From the NCBI GenBank assembly GCA_023227685.1, contig JALNVG010000058.1, positions 1 through 12,951 of the forward strand: DNA of 12,951 nt, given 5' to 3'. Positions 1 to 8,735 of this stretch are shown here, piece after piece (within the stretch, counting starts at the first letter, position 1; every line of letters starts with the position of its first letter). The notes beneath the pieces were generated by a model that was not told the DNA's origin, did no database searches, and saw only the letters and a list, made by a program, of their open reading frames with translations. The translations under genes and the position numbers were made by a program. The DNA is from Bacteroidaceae bacterium (GTDB lineage Bacteria; Bacteroidota; Bacteroidia; Bacteroidales; Bacteroidaceae).

Positions 1-1901
1 GCGATGAATACGGCATTTATCTTGTTGGCGAGGCCAATTTGGAATCTCACGGAATGGGTTACGGCGACAAGACTCTTGCCAAGAATCCAATCTTTGCCAA
101 GGCACACCTGCAACGCGACCAACGTAATGTTGAGCGTAACTACAACCACCCATCTGTTATTATCTGGTCTATGGGCAATGAAGCAGGTTTCGGACCAAAC
201 TTCGAAGCATGCTACAAGTGGACAAAGAATGAAGATAAATCACGTCCCGTACAATATGAAAGAGCTGGAATGAATAATTTTACGGACATCTTTTGTCCGA
301 TGTATCTTTCTTATAAAGACGCAAAGAAATATTGCGAGAATAATCCTACTAAACCACTCATCCAGTGTGAATATGCTCATGCCATGGGGAATTCCGAAGG
401 TGGATTCAAAGAATATTGGGATCTTATCCGCAAATATCCAAATTATCAAGGTGGCTTTATTTGGGACTTCGTTGACCAGTCTATCCATTGGAAAGATAAA
501 AACGGCGTAAGCATCTACGGCTACGGCGGCGACTTCAATAAATATGATGGAACGGATAATAACTTTAACGACAACGGACTCATCAGCCCCGACCGTGTTC
601 CAAACCCGCATGCTTATGAGGTGCGCTACTTCTACCAGAATATATGGACAACTCCGGTTGACTTAACTAAGGGCGAAATCAAGATTTACAATGAAAATTT
701 CTTCCGCGATTTATCAGCCTATTACATGAACTGGGAGTTATTGGCTAATGGTGAACCCGTACAATCCGGTACCGTCAGAGATCTAAACGTAGCACCTCAG
801 CAAACCGAAACAATCACTTTGCCACTTGATACGAAGAATATCTGCAAATGCAAAGAACTGCTGCTCAACGTTACTTATAAGTTGAAAACCACCGAGGGAC
901 TATTGCCCGCTGATGAAACTGTGGCTTATGACCAATTGAGCCTCCGCGATTACAAGGCTCCAAAGTTACAATTGGCAAATAAGACATTGCCTAATATCAT
1001 AACTCCCGTACCTGTAATCAAAAATAACGACATCAATTATCTTATTATCTCCAACGATAACTTTACTATCGAATTTGACAAGAGTGACGGCTACATGACC
1101 CGTTACGATGCCGATGGACTATCGATGATGAAAGAAGGTAGTAAACTTACTCCGAATTTCTGGCGTGCTCCGACCGATAATGACTTTGGTGCAGACCTAG
1201 AAAATAAATTTGCCGTTTGGAAAGATCCCGGTTTGAAATTGATATCGATGAAACAAGAGATAAAAGACGGTATGGCTGTAATTAACACCGAATATGACAT
1301 AACAAAAGTTGGTGGAAAACTCTACCTTACTTATGTTATCAATAACGAAGGCAAGATTAAAATCACACAAAAAATGGTTGCAGGCTCTGACAAAGAAGTA
1401 TCAGACATGTTCCGTTTTGGCATGCAGCTGAAAATGCCGGTTAATTTCGATGAAATCGAGTATTATGGTCGTGGGCCAAGAGAAAATTACATCGACCGCA
1501 ACCATTCTTCTCTTATAGGAAAATATCGTCAAACGGTAGCCGAGCAATTCTATCCTTATATACGTCCGCAAGAAAACGGAACGAAAACCGATATTCGCTG
1601 GTGGAAACTCTTGAACGCAGGCGGTTCGGGCCTACAATTCGTAGGTGAGGAACCCTTTTCCGCATCCGCTCTTAATTATACCATCGAATCTCTGGATGAC
1701 GGAACATACAAACATCAACGTCATTCCACGCAAGTGCCGAAGGCAAACCTCACCAACTTCTGTATCGATAAAGCTCAAATGGGCTTGGGCTGTATCAATA
1801 GTTGGGGTGCAATACCTATGAAAGAGTATATGCTACCGTATCAAAATTATGAATTTAGTTTTGTCATCAGCCCTATACTACATCAACTTAAGATGGACTG
1901 A
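1..1901 (+). CDS. lacZ: Beta-galactosidase, GH2 LacZ type (5' end outside window)
   Basis: The gene hydrolyses terminal beta-galactosides. The reading frame enters from the left at base 3, and about 632 residues up to the TGA at 1899-1901 are visible, so roughly the first 400 residues of a 1,000+ residue enzyme are missing. Seen at the start is ANLESHGM, matching the LacZ metal-ligand motif (E. coli Glu416/His418). NHPSVIIWSMGNEAGFG carries the acid/base Glu (codon 180-182, E. coli Glu461). LIQCEYAHAMGNSEGG carries the nucleophile Glu (codon 369-371, E. coli Glu537). The last 270 or so residues match the Bgal_small_N domain of long LacZ enzymes, including NFWRAPTDNDFG and YYGRGPRENYIDR, so all catalytic residues are intact. 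The substrate could be lactose or a host or plant galactoside; this cannot be told here, nor can a signal peptide or promoter. The symbol is a class-level name only. An intrinsic terminator follows 26 bases after the stop. Confidence 0.95.
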   Translation, partial: DEYGIYLVGEANLESHGMGYGDKTLAKNPIFAKAHLQRDQRNVERNYNHPSVIIWSMGNEAGFGPNFEACYKWTKNEDKSRPVQYERAGMNNFTDIFCPMYLSYKDAKKYCENNPTKPLIQCEYAHAMGNSEGGFKEYWDLIRKYPNYQGGFIWDFVDQSIHWKDKNGVSIYGYGGDFNKYDGTDNNFNDNGLISPDRVPNPHAYEVRYFYQNIWTTPVDLTKGEIKIYNENFFRDLSAYYMNWELLANGEPVQSGTVRDLNVAPQQTETITLPLDTKNICKCKELLLNVTYKLKTTEGLLPADETVAYDQLSLRDYKAPKLQLANKTLPNIITPVPVIKNNDINYLIISNDNFTIEFDKSDGYMTRYDADGLSMMKEGSKLTPNFWRAPTDNDFGADLENKFAVWKDPGLKLISMKQEIKDGMAVINTEYDITKVGGKLYLTYVINNEGKIKITQKMVAGSDKEVSDMFRFGMQLKMPVNFDEIEYYGRGPRENYIDRNHSSLIGKYRQTVAEQFYPYIRPQENGTKTDIRWWKLLNAGGSGLQFVGEEPFSASALNYTIESLDDGTYKHQRHSTQVPKANLTNFCIDKAQMGLGCINSWGAIPMKEYMLPYQNYEFSFVISPILHQLKMD

Positions 1902-1927
1902 TTCGGTATTAAAAAGATTTTATAATA

Positions 1928-1980
1928 AAAATCCGCAGCTCTTGTTATTATTTATCAAGAGTTGCGGATTTTCTTTTTTA
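1928..1980 (+). terminator. Intrinsic terminator after beta-galactosidase gene
   Basis: A 17-base arm at 1928-1944 pairs with 1956-1972 (one G-U pair, otherwise complete) around an 11-base loop. A T-rich tract (1971-1979) follows. It lies 26 bases after the beta-galactosidase stop. The A-rich left flank means it could also work for transcripts coming from the right. Confidence 0.9.
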
Positions 1981-2074
1981 TAAGAATTGATTGATGCCTC
2001 AACAATAATACATATCGTTTTTTGCAATTACTTTAACCTACGGGAATAGCTTGATTAGTCTTTTTATAGATTAG

Positions 2075-2174
2075 ATTACTCTAGCCCGTGTATGGAGGCT
2101 ATCCGGTTTCCATACGCAGGCTATATAGTTTCCATACGCGGGCCAGATAGCCCGCGCACACGGGCTAGAGTAAT
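2075..2174. repeat. 100-bp palindromic element with 22-bp tandem units
   Basis: Seen directly: a perfect 17-bp inverted repeat (2075-2091 against 2158-2174) bounds the element. Inside, 22-base units start at 2097 and 2119, with a decayed third at 2141. The two full units share the first six bases (GGCTAT) and GTTTCCATACGC (2106-2117 and 2128-2139). A 7-bp hairpin CGCGGGC/GCCCGCG (2137-2143/2150-2156) sits in the right half. A second, gtatgga/tccatac (2090-2096/2109-2115), sits in the left half. It is richer in G+C than the surrounding intergenic DNA and has no credible ORF. It may be a dispersed REP/BIME-like or MITE-like repeat, or encode a structured RNA. I do not recognise a named family. 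Confidence 0.75.
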
Positions 2175-2237
2175 TGAAGTAAGAAAAGAGAATAAAACAA
2201 TGAAGATCTCACCTTAATATGATAAAGAAATAGACTT

Positions 2238-2286
2238 AAAAATAAAGCAAACTTAAATCAATATCCTAAGGGCATGATTTAAGTTT
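2238..2286 (-). terminator. Terminator after the ferritin-like/VIT gene
   Basis: A perfect 12-bp stem (2249-2260 with 2275-2286) has a 14-base loop. On the - strand it is followed by a T-rich tract (2246 down to 2238, TTTATTTTT). It lies about 30 bases past the stop of the - strand gene ending at 2315. The stem is AT-rich, so it may be weaker than the one at 1928. Confidence 0.7.
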
Positions 2287-2314
2287 CCAAATAAATAAAA
2301 CTATCTAAAGACTT

Positions 2315-3190
2315 TTAGGTAGTGATCCCGGTAAAGACATTAAGCAGATAACCGATAAGAAAGCTGATGCCGGCAACACTAAAACTTAATACTGCCATTT
2401 CAACGAACCGCTTTTTAAAACTCTCGCTACGTGCCACAGCATAATAATAATTGAATAACGCAATGATAATTAACGCCATAAGAAGCATCACACACATAGC
2501 CTGCAAAACATTCTGCATCAAGATAAAAGGAGTAACCAGAGCAGTCACCGTTATCAGATATGCTATGCCGGTATAAATAGCAGCCTTGGCCGGATGTTTT
2601 GTCTTTCCGCCTTCTGATTTAGTGGATAGATATTCTGATGAGGCCATTGAAAGTGCAGCCGCAATGCCGGTAATACTACCGGTGAGTGCTATAAGCCTGT
2701 GATCACTGAGAGCTAAAGTAAAACCGGCAAGGGCTCCGGTAAACTCTACCAAGGCATCATTCAATCCCAATACGACAGAACCCATATAATAAAGCCTTTC
2801 TTCATTGATAAGAGATATCAATTTACTCTCATAAGCTTCTTCATCACGGGCCATACGTTGCAAATCCTCATTTTCCATATGATTTGAATAGATGGAATGA
2901 GCATTGTTTCCTTCCGATTCCATCAATTTAACAGTAAATGTAGAACCCAAAAGACGAGCCATCCAATAATATTTAGCAACAAGCCACTTGTTAGGACCCA
3001 CATCTTTATGTGTAAAGTTCTTCAAATCAAGATAATGTTTATCCTCAGCTTCTGCTATTTGAATCAAAACATCCTTATTCTCTTTATTCTTCTCTATAGA
3101 GGCCAACCGTCTATACACTGTGCCTTCTGTGATTTCATTCCGCTGAAATTTGAAAAGATTGTTGATAGCTTCTTCTGATAGTTCTGACAT
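2315..3190 (-). CDS. Ferritin-like domain fused to VIT1/CCC1 family metal transporter
   Basis: A 291-residue inner-membrane protein in two parts. Residues 1-130 are soluble and helical, with acidic and His residues spaced as in rubrerythrin/ferritin-like diiron domains: Glu19, Glu22, Glu49xxHis52, Glu91/Glu93, and DEE-AYE at 116-121. Residues 136-288 form about five membrane segments (approx. 138-160, 166-188, 203-223, 227-250, 265-287). Two VIT1/CCC1 signatures are present, GLNDALVE (Asp145) and SMASSEYLS (Met182, Glu186), placed as the metal-path residues of plant VIT1. By family, the protein should move Fe2+ or Mn2+ across the membrane, with the N-terminal domain binding or oxidising iron. 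The architecture resembles the rhizobial exporter MbfA. Direction and metal are inference. The ATG at 3188-3190 is the first in frame. The gene stands alone between terminators, and no convincing promoter was found in 3191-3290. Confidence 0.88.
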   Translation of the reverse strand: MSELSEEAINNLFKFQRNEITEGTVYRRLASIEKNKENKDVLIQIAEAEDKHYLDLKNFTHKDVGPNKWLVAKYYWMARLLGSTFTVKLMESEGNNAHSIYSNHMENEDLQRMARDEEAYESKLISLINEERLYYMGSVVLGLNDALVEFTGALAGFTLALSDHRLIALTGSITGIAAALSMASSEYLSTKSEGGKTKHPAKAAIYTGIAYLITVTALVTPFILMQNVLQAMCVMLLMALIIIALFNYYYAVARSESFKKRFVEMAVLSFSVAGISFLIGYLLNVFTGITT

Positions 3191-3290
3191 AACATTCTAT
3201 ATATTTTTAGTAATAACGAAATAACACGAACGATTGTTTAACAAAATAAAAACTTTTACACTTCCGATTAAAAGATATTCTCACCTTATA

Positions 3291-3326
3291 AAAAATGAGA
3301 TACATCAATTATGATGCACCTCATTT
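3291..3326 (-). terminator. Terminator of the efflux/LpxA-like operon
   Basis: Arms 3293-3299 (AAATGAG) and 3320-3326 (CTCATTT) pair. After a 3-base internal loop, an inner stem catca/tgatg (3303-3307/3312-3316) closes on a 4-base loop. On the - strand the hairpin runs into TTTTTATAAGG. It lies 24 bases beyond the stop of the LpxA-like gene. The other strand also has a T-rich tail, so it could work both ways. Confidence 0.8.
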
Positions 3327-3349
3327 CTCTTTCTATATTAAAGCAAAGA

Positions 3350-4120
3350 TTATTTGCAAATGATCCCTAATGAAGAAGAATTGACAAAATCTATAATATC
3401 CTGAATCTGAGGGCTCGATTGCACTTGCTCCTTGACCTGTTGAGTAGCATCAAAGGTACTTGTCATACCATGAAAGATCAGCCGATAGGCGTTAGCTATA
3501 TGCTTCTGTACCTTCTCATCTATTTCCAATCTTGACAAGATCGTACTATTTATTCCATCATAGCAAATAGGATTATGAGAAGCAACAATATAAGGAGGAA
3601 TATCCTTACTGAAGCGGCAACCACTTTGTACAACGGCACCTTTGCCTATCCTTACTCTAGGATTAGCAATAACATTACTACTCAAAATGGCATGATCATG
3701 TATTTCGCAATTACCGGCCACTTTCGTACCATATCCCAATACACAATCATTGCCGACTATTGTACCATGAGAGATATGAACACCCTCCATAAGAACGTTA
3801 TAATTGCCGATAATCGTCTTGTGTCCCTTATGAGTAGCACGATTGATTACTACGTTTTCACGAATGATATTATGATCACCAATAACCAATTCGGTCTTTT
3901 CTCCCTTAAAATCAAAATCCTGAGGAAAAGCTCCCAACACCGTATTTTGATGAACATAATTGTAAGCACCTATTGTGGTACCTTCCATTATACTCACATA
4001 CGGATAGATTATGCAATTATCACCGATAACCACATCTTTTTCAATATAAGCAAAAGGATATATCTTAACGTTATTCCCAATTTTTACAGAAGGATCAACT
4101 ACTGCTTGTGGACTAATCAT
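3350..4120 (-). CDS. lpxA: LpxA-like acyl-ACP--UDP-GlcNAc O-acyltransferase
   Basis: The 256-residue length is typical of LpxA, the cytoplasmic trimer that moves a 3-hydroxyacyl chain from ACP to UDP-GlcNAc in the first step of lipid A synthesis. Residues 1-180 are hexapeptide repeats of a left-handed beta-helix (for example VKIGNN, VVIGDN, TTIGAY). IGDHNIIRENVVINRATHKG (80-99) is a strong LpxA signature. MEGVHISHGTIVGN (111-124) aligns with the E. coli catalytic region, His118 matching the essential His125. IPPYIVA precedes a C-terminal helical domain (from about 195) containing KHIANAYRLIF. By hand alignment, E. coli His144 and His160 correspond to Asn137 and Asn153, and the chain-length position Gly173 to Ser166. 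The gene is last in the efflux unit, 24 bases after the outer-membrane gene, not beside a lipid A gene such as the lpxC-fabZ fusion. It may be a second LpxA paralogue acting on another acyl chain or sugar nucleotide. Family is sure; exact substrate is not. Confidence 0.9.
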   Translation of the reverse strand: MISPQAVVDPSVKIGNNVKIYPFAYIEKDVVIGDNCIIYPYVSIMEGTTIGAYNYVHQNTVLGAFPQDFDFKGEKTELVIGDHNIIRENVVINRATHKGHKTIIGNYNVLMEGVHISHGTIVGNDCVLGYGTKVAGNCEIHDHAILSSNVIANPRVRIGKGAVVQSGCRFSKDIPPYIVASHNPICYDGINSTILSRLEIDEKVQKHIANAYRLIFHGMTSTFDATQQVKEQVQSSPQIQDIIDFVNSSSLGIICK

Positions 4121-4144
4121 ATTTTTATGTTTTTAATTTTCTAA

Positions 4145-5527
4145 TTATCTACCACCACCTAAGGCATAATATAAATTCACAACGGCCTGCATCTTATAAA
4201 AGTCATCACTAATCTTCGAAAGTTGAGCAGAAAGCAGTGATTGCTGGGCTGACACAACTTCAAGATAAGAAGAAGATTGCATCTGATAAAGTGCCTTGGT
4301 CACTACTACATTTCTTTGAAGACTTTCAACCTGCTTTGACTCAAAACCACTCTTTTGGGTGGACGATTGATAAAGCATCAATGCGTTACTCACTTCGGAG
4401 CCAGCATTGAGAATAGCATACTGCCAACTCAAATAAGCCTTTTGCTGTTCGGCTTTGGCCACCTTAAGAGCAGCTATCAACTTTCCTTTGGCAAATAAAG
4501 GTTGTGTCAAACTCCCTACTGCTGATGCCAGCAATTTTCCGGGATTAACAATACTTATACCCGAACTATTCGTCCATCCGGCACTACCGGTTATTGTTAT
4601 ACTAGGATAAAAAGCTGAACGAGCAGCATTTGTCTGATAATAACAAGAGGCCAAATTCATCTCCGCACTACGTACATCGGGACGATTACTCAATAATTGA
4701 ATACCAACTCCGGTGCTGAAAGTCTGAGGTAGAGTTTGATTATCTAATTTTCCACGTTTGATTGTTTGAGGAGCTTTTCCTAACAATAAGCAAAGAGCAT
4801 TCTCCGTTGTCCTGATTTGTCTTTGCAATTCAGGAATACTTGCCTTCACCGAGTAGTAATTAGCCTCACTCGAACGAACAGCAGCCTCATTAACCATTCC
4901 GAGTTTCATCTGAGCTATCATCATTCTCCACGTGTCTTTGGTAAGAACAGACATGGAATCTGTAATTTCCAATTGACGATCAAGCATTAACAAGGTATAA
5001 TAGCTATTAGCAATATTTGCTATCACCTCGGAACGTACAGCCTGCTGATAATCTTTTGACTGCAACAAAACGGCTTTTTGCGACCTTTTGGCATTTGTAA
5101 GCGATCCAAACAAATCAAGAGACCAACTAGCTTGCACCGGCAGCGAATAAACTTGTGAAGCCTTTCCTTTATCCCATGAACTTACCGTCCCTGAAGGAGA
5201 TAAAGCAAATGAAGGAAGAAATGCCAAACGTGCTGACATTAATTGAGCTTGCGCTTCTTTTACCGTAAGCGAAGCGGTAAGCAAATCTTTATTATTCTGT
5301 AAACCCGAATCAACCAATACACACAAATCCGGATCGGTAAATACCGAACGCCAAGGCAAATTGCCGAAACTCGTCGTGTCATTTGCCAAAAGCGTATCGG
5401 CCGCACTTACCGAATCACGAAACAAACCAGCCGTATTAACATCCGGTCTTTTGTAATGTGTATATATGCCACAACTGCTCAAAAAGAGCGTGCAACCTAA
5501 TAATATTATTATTTTCTTCATAACCAT
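4145..5527 (-). CDS. TolC/NodT-family outer-membrane efflux lipoprotein
   Basis: This 460-residue protein is the outer-membrane channel of the tripartite pump. A lipoprotein signal peptide (MKKIIILLGCTLFLSSC, Cys19 from the first Met) is followed by HYKRPDV, usual for NodT-type lipoproteins. Two outer-membrane-factor repeats follow. The second contains LLSNRPDVRSAEMNLA (278-293), RSAFYPSITITGSAGW and QPLFAKGKL, and the protein ends YYALGGGR, as such proteins typically do. Long helices (approx. 75-105, 160-245, 350-450) would build the periplasmic tunnel. The first ATG (5525-5527) starts one base after the pump stop codon. An alternative in-frame ATG two codons later (5519-5521) gives a more standard signal peptide, and either is possible. 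The near-abutting spacing implies translational coupling. It should work with the two upstream genes. Confidence 0.95.
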   Translation of the reverse strand: MVMKKIIILLGCTLFLSSCGIYTHYKRPDVNTAGLFRDSVSAADTLLANDTTSFGNLPWRSVFTDPDLCVLVDSGLQNNKDLLTASLTVKEAQAQLMSARLAFLPSFALSPSGTVSSWDKGKASQVYSLPVQASWSLDLFGSLTNAKRSQKAVLLQSKDYQQAVRSEVIANIANSYYTLLMLDRQLEITDSMSVLTKDTWRMMIAQMKLGMVNEAAVRSSEANYYSVKASIPELQRQIRTTENALCLLLGKAPQTIKRGKLDNQTLPQTFSTGVGIQLLSNRPDVRSAEMNLASCYYQTNAARSAFYPSITITGSAGWTNSSGISIVNPGKLLASAVGSLTQPLFAKGKLIAALKVAKAEQQKAYLSWQYAILNAGSEVSNALMLYQSSTQKSGFESKQVESLQRNVVVTKALYQMQSSSYLEVVSAQQSLLSAQLSKISDDFYKMQAVVNLYYALGGGR

Positions 5528-5528
5528 T

Positions 5529-8500
5529 TTATTTTTTTACTTCTACAGGTTTGGTATACTGCTGTAATTCAGTATCTGTACTTTCGTCATTCACATCATG
5601 GAATTCTATAGGTTTAATCTTCTCTTGCAGATACTGGAAGATAACGAACAAAGCCGGAACAACAAATATCTGACAAATCATACCGATCAACATACCACCT
5701 ACTGCACAAGCTCCTAAAGTTGAGTTACCATTAGCTCCTACACCCGAAGCAAACATCAATGGAAGCAAACCGACAATCATAGCCATAGAAGTCATCAAGA
5801 TAGGACGAAGACGCGCACTTGCGCCCAAAATGGCACTCCAACGAATTCCCATACCTGTCTGCCGACGTTCAAGGGCAAACTGGATAATCAAAATGGCATT
5901 CTTAGCCAACAGACCAATCAGCATAATCAAAGATATTTGCATATAAATGTTATTACTGTGCCCAAAGATATTGGCAAAAATAAACGCTCCGGCCAAACCA
6001 AATGGTATAGAAAGAATAACAGCCAATGGCAAAATATAACTTTCATATTGAGCACTCAATATCAAAAAAACAAATACCAGACAGAGTACAAAAATCAATG
6101 CCGTAGTATTACTTGATTCATTTTCAGAACGGGTCAAACCGGAATAATCATATCCATAACCTTGTGGCAAGGTCTCTGCAGCCACTTCACTCACCGCTTT
6201 AATAGCATCACCGGTAGTATAACCATCGGCTGGAGCTGCATTTATATTGATGGCTGTAAACAAGTTGAAACGACCGATATTAGAAGGTCCATAAATCTTA
6301 TTTAACTTAATAAATCCGGATATCGGCGCCATAGAGCTTCCTGTACGCACATAAACACTATTTAAAGAATTCGGATCTACCCGCTTGTTAGCATCGCCTT
6401 GTATAATAACACGATAAAGCTTACCATAGCTATTGAAGTTGGATGCATACAAACCACCATAATAACCTTGCAATGTAGATAAAACAGTTGACGGGCTAAT
6501 ACCGCTCTGCTTACATTTTGCCACATCCACATCAATCATATATTGAGGATAATTCGGATTATAAGATGTCATAGCATACTGAATTTCGGGCCGTTGGTTC
6601 AGCTTTGCCAAAAATTGATTGGTAATCCCGAAGAACTTATTTACCGAGCCACCGGTTTTATCCTGCATACTGAACGTTAAACCATTGGATGCACTAAAAC
6701 CGGGTATCATTGGAGGAGCAAAAGCCATCACCTGAGCATCTTTCATTGCAGCAGTCTGAGCATAAATCATGCCCAACACAGCTGTTGCACTCTGCTTGGA
6801 ATTTCGTTCATCCCAAGGTTTCAGTTTGATAATAAATGTTCCGAAATTACTGCCTTGACCAGCTATAAAATTATAACCTATAATCTGAACAGTATTATCA
6901 ATGGCTGGATTATTATCAAACATCTTACCTATTGTATTCATCGTTGACTTTGTCTTATCAAGACTTGTTCCCGGAGGTAACGATACTGTAGTAAATAAAG
7001 TACCTGTATCTTCATCAGGTACCAAAGCTGAAGGTGTCGTACGCATCAATACAACCATCACAATAACAGCGATAACTACTAATCCGAAAGAAATAATTTT
7101 ATGATTGATAAAATGTTGAATGCCATTCTTATATTTAGACAACACAACACCATATGCAGTATTAAAAGAAGTATGGAAACGATTGACGAGCGAAAGTTTC
7201 TGTTCCCCTTTTTCAGCATGAGGCTTCAATAATATAGCACATAATGCAGGGCTAAGAGTTAAAGCGTTTAATGCGGATATTACAATAGCAATGGCCATTG
7301 TAACACCAAATTCTTTATAAAAGGTACCACTTGTTCCACTAATAAAAGAAACCGGAATAAATACAGCTGCCATTACCAAAGTAATTGAAATAATAGCTCC
7401 CGATATTTCATTCATAGCATCAATACTTGCTAAACGTGCAGATTTATATCCCAAATCCAACTTGGCATGTACTGCTTCAACCACAACTATAGCATCATCC
7501 ACCACTATTGCAATGGCCAGTACTAATGCCGATAGAGTAAGCAAATTAATAGAAAAGCCAAAAAGATAAAGAAAGAAGAACGTACCGATCAAAGAAACCG
7601 GAACTGCAATCGCAGGAATCAAAGTAGAACGAAAATCCTGCAAAAAGATATAAACAACGATGAACACAAGCAAAAAAGCTTCAAACAAAGTTTTTATAAC
7701 CTCGGCTATAGAAGCATAAAGGAAGTTTGTGACATCCATCGTATACTCAACCTTCATACCCGGAGGGAATGATTTTGCCTGTTCCTTCAATGTAGCTTTT
7801 ACATTCTTAACTATATCATTAGCATTAGATCCTGCAATTTGAGAAATCATACCACTTACAGCAGGTTTTCCATTAAGTTGATTATTTACCGAATAAGAAA
7901 GGGCACCCAACTGAACTTTAGCTACATCTTTCAAATAAATAGTATTTCCATTTTGGTCACTTGATATAATAATATCATTGAATTCTGAGGAAGTACGCAA
8001 ACGTCCTTTATAGCGCATGACGTATTGATAAGAATTATCACTATTCTCTCCAAATTGACCGGGAGCAGCTTCTATGTTCTGTTGGGCAAGAGCAGCCGTA
8101 ATATCACTCGGCATCAAGCCGTGTTGCTTCATGGCATCTGGATTAAGCCAAATACGCATCGCATAAGTTTTAGCGCCAAAGGTTTCAGCACTTCCTACAC
8201 CCTTCACACGTTTAATAGCAGGTATAACGTTTATGGCAGCATAGTTGGCCAAAAAGCGCTCATCGTATTGTCCCTTATCACTTGTCAGTGAAAATATAAG
8301 TAACGTACTGGGCTGGCGTTTCTCTGTAGTAACACCAACTTGCACAACTTCCGAAGGTAACAGATTTTGTGCCTGTTGCACACGGTTCTGTACATTGACG
8401 GCACACATATCCGAATTTGTACCTTGTTTAAAATAGACCGTAATCAAAGCCGAACCATCATTGGTGGCCGTAGAGGTCATATAAGTCATATTCTCCACAC

Positions 8501-8714
8501 CATTAATTGATTCTTCCAATGGAGTGATTACACTATTCATAACAGTTTCTGCATCGGCACCTGAATAAGTCGTACTTACCATAATGGTAGGAGGTGCAAT
8601 ATCCGGATACTGCTCAATAGGTAACGAAATAAGTCCAATAATACCCAAAATAACGATGAGGATGGAAATCACCGTAGAGAGTACCGGACGATTAATAAAT
8701 TTATCTAATTTCAT
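5529..8714 (-). CDS. RND (HAE1 family) multidrug efflux pump, inner-membrane subunit
   Basis: A 1,061-residue AcrB-type proton-driven exporter. The N-terminus (FINRPVLSTVISILIVILG) is the first membrane helix of HAE1 pumps. The proton-relay residues are intact: Asp406-Asp407 in IAIVVDDAIVVVE (TM4), Lys938 in GLLAKNAILI (TM10), and Arg969 in ARLRPILMTS. Two large periplasmic loops (approx. 30-335 and 565-870) carry the porter and docking subdomains, the latter including a switch-loop-like glycine-rich stretch (612-621). Twelve membrane helices are expected in two sets. The charged, Gln/Glu-rich C-tail (1035-1061) is cytoplasmic. The gene starts 21 bases after the adaptor stop, with a weak AGAAG purine stretch before the ATG, and ends one base before the outer-membrane gene. 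It matches the Bacteroides BmeB type of pump, but which paralogue and which drugs or bile compounds it exports cannot be read from sequence. Confidence 0.97.
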   Translation of the reverse strand: MKLDKFINRPVLSTVISILIVILGIIGLISLPIEQYPDIAPPTIMVSTTYSGADAETVMNSVITPLEESINGVENMTYMTSTATNDGSALITVYFKQGTNSDMCAVNVQNRVQQAQNLLPSEVVQVGVTTEKRQPSTLLIFSLTSDKGQYDERFLANYAAINVIPAIKRVKGVGSAETFGAKTYAMRIWLNPDAMKQHGLMPSDITAALAQQNIEAAPGQFGENSDNSYQYVMRYKGRLRTSSEFNDIIISSDQNGNTIYLKDVAKVQLGALSYSVNNQLNGKPAVSGMISQIAGSNANDIVKNVKATLKEQAKSFPPGMKVEYTMDVTNFLYASIAEVIKTLFEAFLLVFIVVYIFLQDFRSTLIPAIAVPVSLIGTFFFLYLFGFSINLLTLSALVLAIAIVVDDAIVVVEAVHAKLDLGYKSARLASIDAMNEISGAIISITLVMAAVFIPVSFISGTSGTFYKEFGVTMAIAIVISALNALTLSPALCAILLKPHAEKGEQKLSLVNRFHTSFNTAYGVVLSKYKNGIQHFINHKIISFGLVVIAVIVMVVLMRTTPSALVPDEDTGTLFTTVSLPPGTSLDKTKSTMNTIGKMFDNNPAIDNTVQIIGYNFIAGQGSNFGTFIIKLKPWDERNSKQSATAVLGMIYAQTAAMKDAQVMAFAPPMIPGFSASNGLTFSMQDKTGGSVNKFFGITNQFLAKLNQRPEIQYAMTSYNPNYPQYMIDVDVAKCKQSGISPSTVLSTLQGYYGGLYASNFNSYGKLYRVIIQGDANKRVDPNSLNSVYVRTGSSMAPISGFIKLNKIYGPSNIGRFNLFTAININAAPADGYTTGDAIKAVSEVAAETLPQGYGYDYSGLTRSENESSNTTALIFVLCLVFVFLILSAQYESYILPLAVILSIPFGLAGAFIFANIFGHSNNIYMQISLIMLIGLLAKNAILIIQFALERRQTGMGIRWSAILGASARLRPILMTSMAMIVGLLPLMFASGVGANGNSTLGACAVGGMLIGMICQIFVVPALFVIFQYLQEKIKPIEFHDVNDESTDTELQQYTKPVEVKK

Positions 8715-8735
8715 ATATTTCTTCTATATAATAAG

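Noticed and set aside
240..611. 123-residue open frame antisense to the beta-galactosidase
   Set aside because: It lies entirely within the catalytic coding region and shows no family features.
2097..2150. CRISPR-like 22-bp repeats
   Set aside because: There are only two full units placed directly end to end with no spacers, and no cas genes are present.
3191..3290. Promoter for the ferritin-like/VIT gene
   Set aside because: The best box (TTATTTTG on the - strand at 3249-3242) has a mismatch at a key base and no proper -33 box.
3575..4144. 189-residue open frame on the + strand opposite the LpxA-like gene
   Set aside because: It is fully antisense to a clear LpxA-family gene, its residues are low-complexity (Ile/Thr/Asn-rich) and it has no recognisable motif.
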